7,287 nucleotides of DNA from NCBI GenBank assembly GCA_039934875.1, contig JBDTLH010000379.1, forward strand, positions 1-7,287, given 5' to 3'. A model generated the notes under the pieces. The model was not told the origin of the DNA. It saw only the letters and a list, made by a program, of their open reading frames with translations, and did not search any database. Made by a program: the position numbers and the translations under genes. Origin of the DNA: JBDTLH01 sp039934875 (GTDB lineage: Bacteria; Acidobacteriota; Terriglobia; Terriglobales; Acidobacteriaceae). Positions 4,968 through 7,287 of the stretch are shown piece by piece; position 1 is the stretch's first letter; every line of letters starts with the position of its first letter.

Positions 4968-7287
4968 CTATGGCTCGTCCAAACGGAAGGCGATGATCTT
5001 CCAGTCTCCGCTCTCTTTGGACCAGAGCAATCCAAGGGCTGCGGCTTCGCCTCCAGGTTCGATGAATTGGAAGAAGGTGACAAATTCAGGGCCGCCGACC
5101 GCACCCGCGCCGCTCGAATTCTTTCCGCATTCAAAGCCGGAAGCCTCCGCATTGGATATCCTCGCCAGCCTGTAAGCGCGCTCCTCCGGGTGATGGACCA
5201 GCTTCAGCGTCGGGTCCTCTGGATCATAGCTCTCGATGATTTGGTCCAACCGCTGCGAAGTAGGCGCATGCCGCACGATTTCCTTGAGTCCGCTCCGCAG
5301 ATACTCGGCTTCATCCGAAACGCTGCCCGCGGTCTTCTCGCCGGGCTCGAGCGCGAGATTTACGCACTGGTAAGCGCTGGGCGTGAAGTATGAGAATGCA
5401 GTATCGAAGTCCCGCTTGATGAGAAAGGCGTCGAAGAAACCCTCTACCCGCTGCATCATCTCTGGGTCGGCCTGGGTCTCCACCGAGGGCGTGAGCGCCT
5501 TCTCTTGTTCCACACTGAGCTGGCTGTCAGGCACTGGCCCATCCCGCACCACGCTGGGATCGATCTGCCAACCAACAATTTGCCAGTAGCCGCGCTCTTT
5601 CTGCCATATAAGAAGAAGCGGCGCATCAGTACTCCCGGGAATGCGAAGCCGGAATGCCGAGGCATAATACCTTCCATACTTACGGGGCGGCCGTGTGGAA
5701 GAGGCCTCGCTTGAGCACACAGTGTCCGCTGCAATATCATCCGGGACTCGCGCCAACGTGAAGCTCGATGCGCCCTTCTGCGGCAGAGGCAATAGAGCAG
5801 AGTCCGAAAACTCGACCGGAGCGACCGCCTTCTCCAAGCTTGGCGTCTGGCCCAGCAGAGCGTTGACCTCCTCCATGTCGTTCCATATCCTGCGTGGGAC
5901 GGGGTTGCCCGTGTCCTGCTTAACATCGGGCAAGTCGCCACCCGCCGATCCGGCATTGACGCACGCATACGATTTGGCGGAGACGTAGGCCAATGCGAGG
6001 TTAGGCTTGCCCTGCACCAGCCAGGTGGAAAGAAAGTCGGTCACCGCCGCGCCCAATGGCACCTGGTCCGTCAGCGGAGGGAAACGCGCGATGTCGTGCT
6101 CCGGATCAGGGGCGAACCCGCTATCATGGACCACCGGCAGTCCGAACAGGTTGCGCCACCAGTCGCTTAATCCCAGCCAGCGTTGCAAGTGTCCGTTGTA
6201 ATTGCCGCCTGCGCGAACATCGGAATTCTCCGCCGTAAGATGTCCATTGAAGAGAGCTGCGGGAAATCCCGACGAACGGTAATCGACATCGATATCGGCG
6301 CGTTTGCCATCCGCAGTGGCTGAGATCTGGATGGAAGGATCGCCCCCGGTCTGCCGATAATTCAACGGATAGGAATGATGGAAGACCGTGTTGTCCGCCC
6401 CACGGGCGAACTCGCGGCTGGAGTTGAGCGTCGCCAGTGCATCGGCGTTGAGGACCGCGTAAATGCGAAATTGCAGGTCACCCGTCGCATGCGGGACTTT
6501 GCCCCGGGCCGTCTCCAGTATCTTTACAAGTTGCAGGGCATTGCCCAGGCTCCCGCCTTGTTTGTCGGTGAGCGCTGTGCTCTGCAAGGCATTGGTTACC
6601 GCTTCGAAAGTTGTTCGTATCGAGATGGGGACCGCATCGTAGCCCTCTGCCGGCGCAATGTCTTTCTGGGTGCGCTTGTTATAGCGTGCAAACCATTCGT
6701 CCACCAGCCTGCGTTGCTCCGGACGGAGACGGTCATAGGTCCCTCCGAACTCCGGCTGTGCCCCTCCCGGTTTGCCCGTCCCGGCGACCGCGGGATTCGC
6801 CGCGCTCAAAGGCGAAGAGGGCGCCGCGGAAGTAGCAACCAAAGGTCCGGTAAGCTTTTGAATCCCCAGTTTTCTGGAGATCATTGGATAATATTCCCGG
6901 AGAAGGTTGCCCCCGACTATGAACCCCAGGTCGATGCCATAGCGCCGAAAGGTGCGTCCCGGCGTGCGCTCCGCAGAGGGGAGATAGCTGTTGGCAATGC
7001 CCTCTGAGATCACAGGCCCGAGCAGGCCAGACCAGTTAAACACATCATTTCCGTTATCGCTGCGCGTCACCACCGTGCGGCGCAAGGCATACTTGATCTT
7101 CTCGCCGGCAGTGGCGTCCCCTAAGACGAAATAGCGCGGGTCCTGGTGCAGCACCGACGGAAGCAGGAAGGTGCCGAAGAAGTTGCTGGTCGCGTTCCTG
7201 CCCATCGATGACCCGAAGCGTTTGGCATAACCCTCAGCCCCCTGGCCGTACCCGGGATTCGAATTCAGCGCTTGTCCGAACCCTGCC
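4968..7287 (-). CDS. Acidobacterial outer-membrane-type protein fused to an unknown domain and tandem NTF2-like repeats (partial, 5' end outside window)
   Basis: An ATG lies at 7205, but the same frame stays open to base 7286 and encodes family-like sequence there (SNPGYGQGAEGYAKRFG), so the true start is beyond the window. 772 residues are visible, numbered from 7286. Residues 1-141 resemble an acidobacterial cell-envelope family (LHQDPRYF at 46-53, VTRSDNG at 73-79, LLREYYPMISRKLG at 128-141), which in my recollection often ends at such a REF/REY-P-RK motif. Residues 145-182 are an Ala/Pro/Ser/Gly linker. Residues 183-380 form an unrecognised domain with DIDVDYRSSGFPAALFNGHL (331-350) and a Trp-rich end. 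Two related units follow from Val415 and Val614. Each starts with an amphipathic helix, has SYxCVN-like or AYxCVN-like cysteine motifs (Cys442, Cys641), an LAR-x10-C motif (Cys524, Cys720), and ends in W-x-K-E-x-G-x-W-x-I. This resembles NTF2/SnoaL-like folds. The role is unknown. Location is probably the periplasm or outer membrane. Confidence 0.85.
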   Translation of the reverse strand, partial: AGFGQALNSNPGYGQGAEGYAKRFGSSMGRNATSNFFGTFLLPSVLHQDPRYFVLGDATAGEKIKYALRRTVVTRSDNGNDVFNWSGLLGPVISEGIANSYLPSAERTPGRTFRRYGIDLGFIVGGNLLREYYPMISRKLGIQKLTGPLVATSAAPSSPLSAANPAVAGTGKPGGAQPEFGGTYDRLRPEQRRLVDEWFARYNKRTQKDIAPAEGYDAVPISIRTTFEAVTNALQSTALTDKQGGSLGNALQLVKILETARGKVPHATGDLQFRIYAVLNADALATLNSSREFARGADNTVFHHSYPLNYRQTGGDPSIQISATADGKRADIDVDYRSSGFPAALFNGHLTAENSDVRAGGNYNGHLQRWLGLSDWWRNLFGLPVVHDSGFAPDPEHDIARFPPLTDQVPLGAAVTDFLSTWLVQGKPNLALAYVSAKSYACVNAGSAGGDLPDVKQDTGNPVPRRIWNDMEEVNALLGQTPSLEKAVAPVEFSDSALLPLPQKGASSFTLARVPDDIAADTVCSSEASSTRPPRKYGRYYASAFRLRIPGSTDAPLLLIWQKERGYWQIVGWQIDPSVVRDGPVPDSQLSVEQEKALTPSVETQADPEMMQRVEGFFDAFLIKRDFDTAFSYFTPSAYQCVNLALEPGEKTAGSVSDEAEYLRSGLKEIVRHAPTSQRLDQIIESYDPEDPTLKLVHHPEERAYRLARISNAEASGFECGKNSSGAGAVGGPEFVTFFQFIEPGGEAAALGLLWSKESGDWKIIAFRLDEP

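Noticed and set aside
6375..7007. 210-codon plus-strand open frame opposite the large minus-strand gene
   Set aside because: It is the antisense shadow of a well-supported GC-rich coding region. Its translation has no recognisable domain and is rich in Arg and Gly, as expected from such shadows.
7203..7205. ATG at 7205 as the true start of the large minus-strand gene
   Set aside because: The frame is open to the window edge, and the extra 27 residues look like conserved family sequence, so the start lies outside.

Overview
The window looks like chromosomal DNA of an acidobacterium, probably class Terriglobia/Acidobacteriia. This rests on protein style, not on any search. Three of the proteins resemble families I associate with that phylum: a secreted matrixin-fold/TIG/Ig-like protein, an outer-membrane-type protein with 'LHQDPRYF' and 'SNPGYGQG' segments, and the C-terminus of an ADOP-type (acidobacterial duplicated orphan permease) FtsX/MacB permease. 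The DNA is GC-rich, with no insertion sequence, CRISPR array, tRNA or rRNA visible.

Layout. (1) Bases 1-2283, minus strand: a long secreted multidomain protein whose frame is open over 761 codons and runs off the left edge. Its metzincin-like zinc site has lost all three histidines and the glutamate. (2) Bases 2284-2485: a 202-bp divergent intergenic region with a minus-strand promoter candidate, and an exact 13-bp direct repeat that overlaps the -35 box and spacer. (3) Plus strand: a 43-residue single-helix membrane peptide (2486-2617), a perfect 8-bp hairpin, glutamate racemase murI (2718-3527) and enoyl-ACP reductase fabI (3579-4346). MurI supplies D-glutamate for peptidoglycan and FabI completes each fatty-acid elongation cycle. 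The spacing allows a small envelope-biosynthesis operon. (4) Minus strand, convergent with fabI across a 43-bp gap: an ADOP-type permease reduced to 186 codons (4390-4950), then a large protein (4968-7287) that continues past the right edge.

The large minus-strand protein seems to be a fusion. An N-terminal acidobacterial outer-membrane-type module is joined by an Ala/Pro/Ser/Gly-rich linker to an unrecognised domain and then to two tandem copies of a roughly 155-residue NTF2/SnoaL-like unit. Both copies keep the same cysteine pair. The permease piece starts almost exactly at this protein's stop codon, in a way that suggests a deletion junction.

The most unusual items are the inactivated metzincin site, the duplicated two-cysteine domain, the clean internally deleted permease and the promoter-embedded repeat. 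I see no clear new multi-gene system. The murI-fabI core is ordinary housekeeping.
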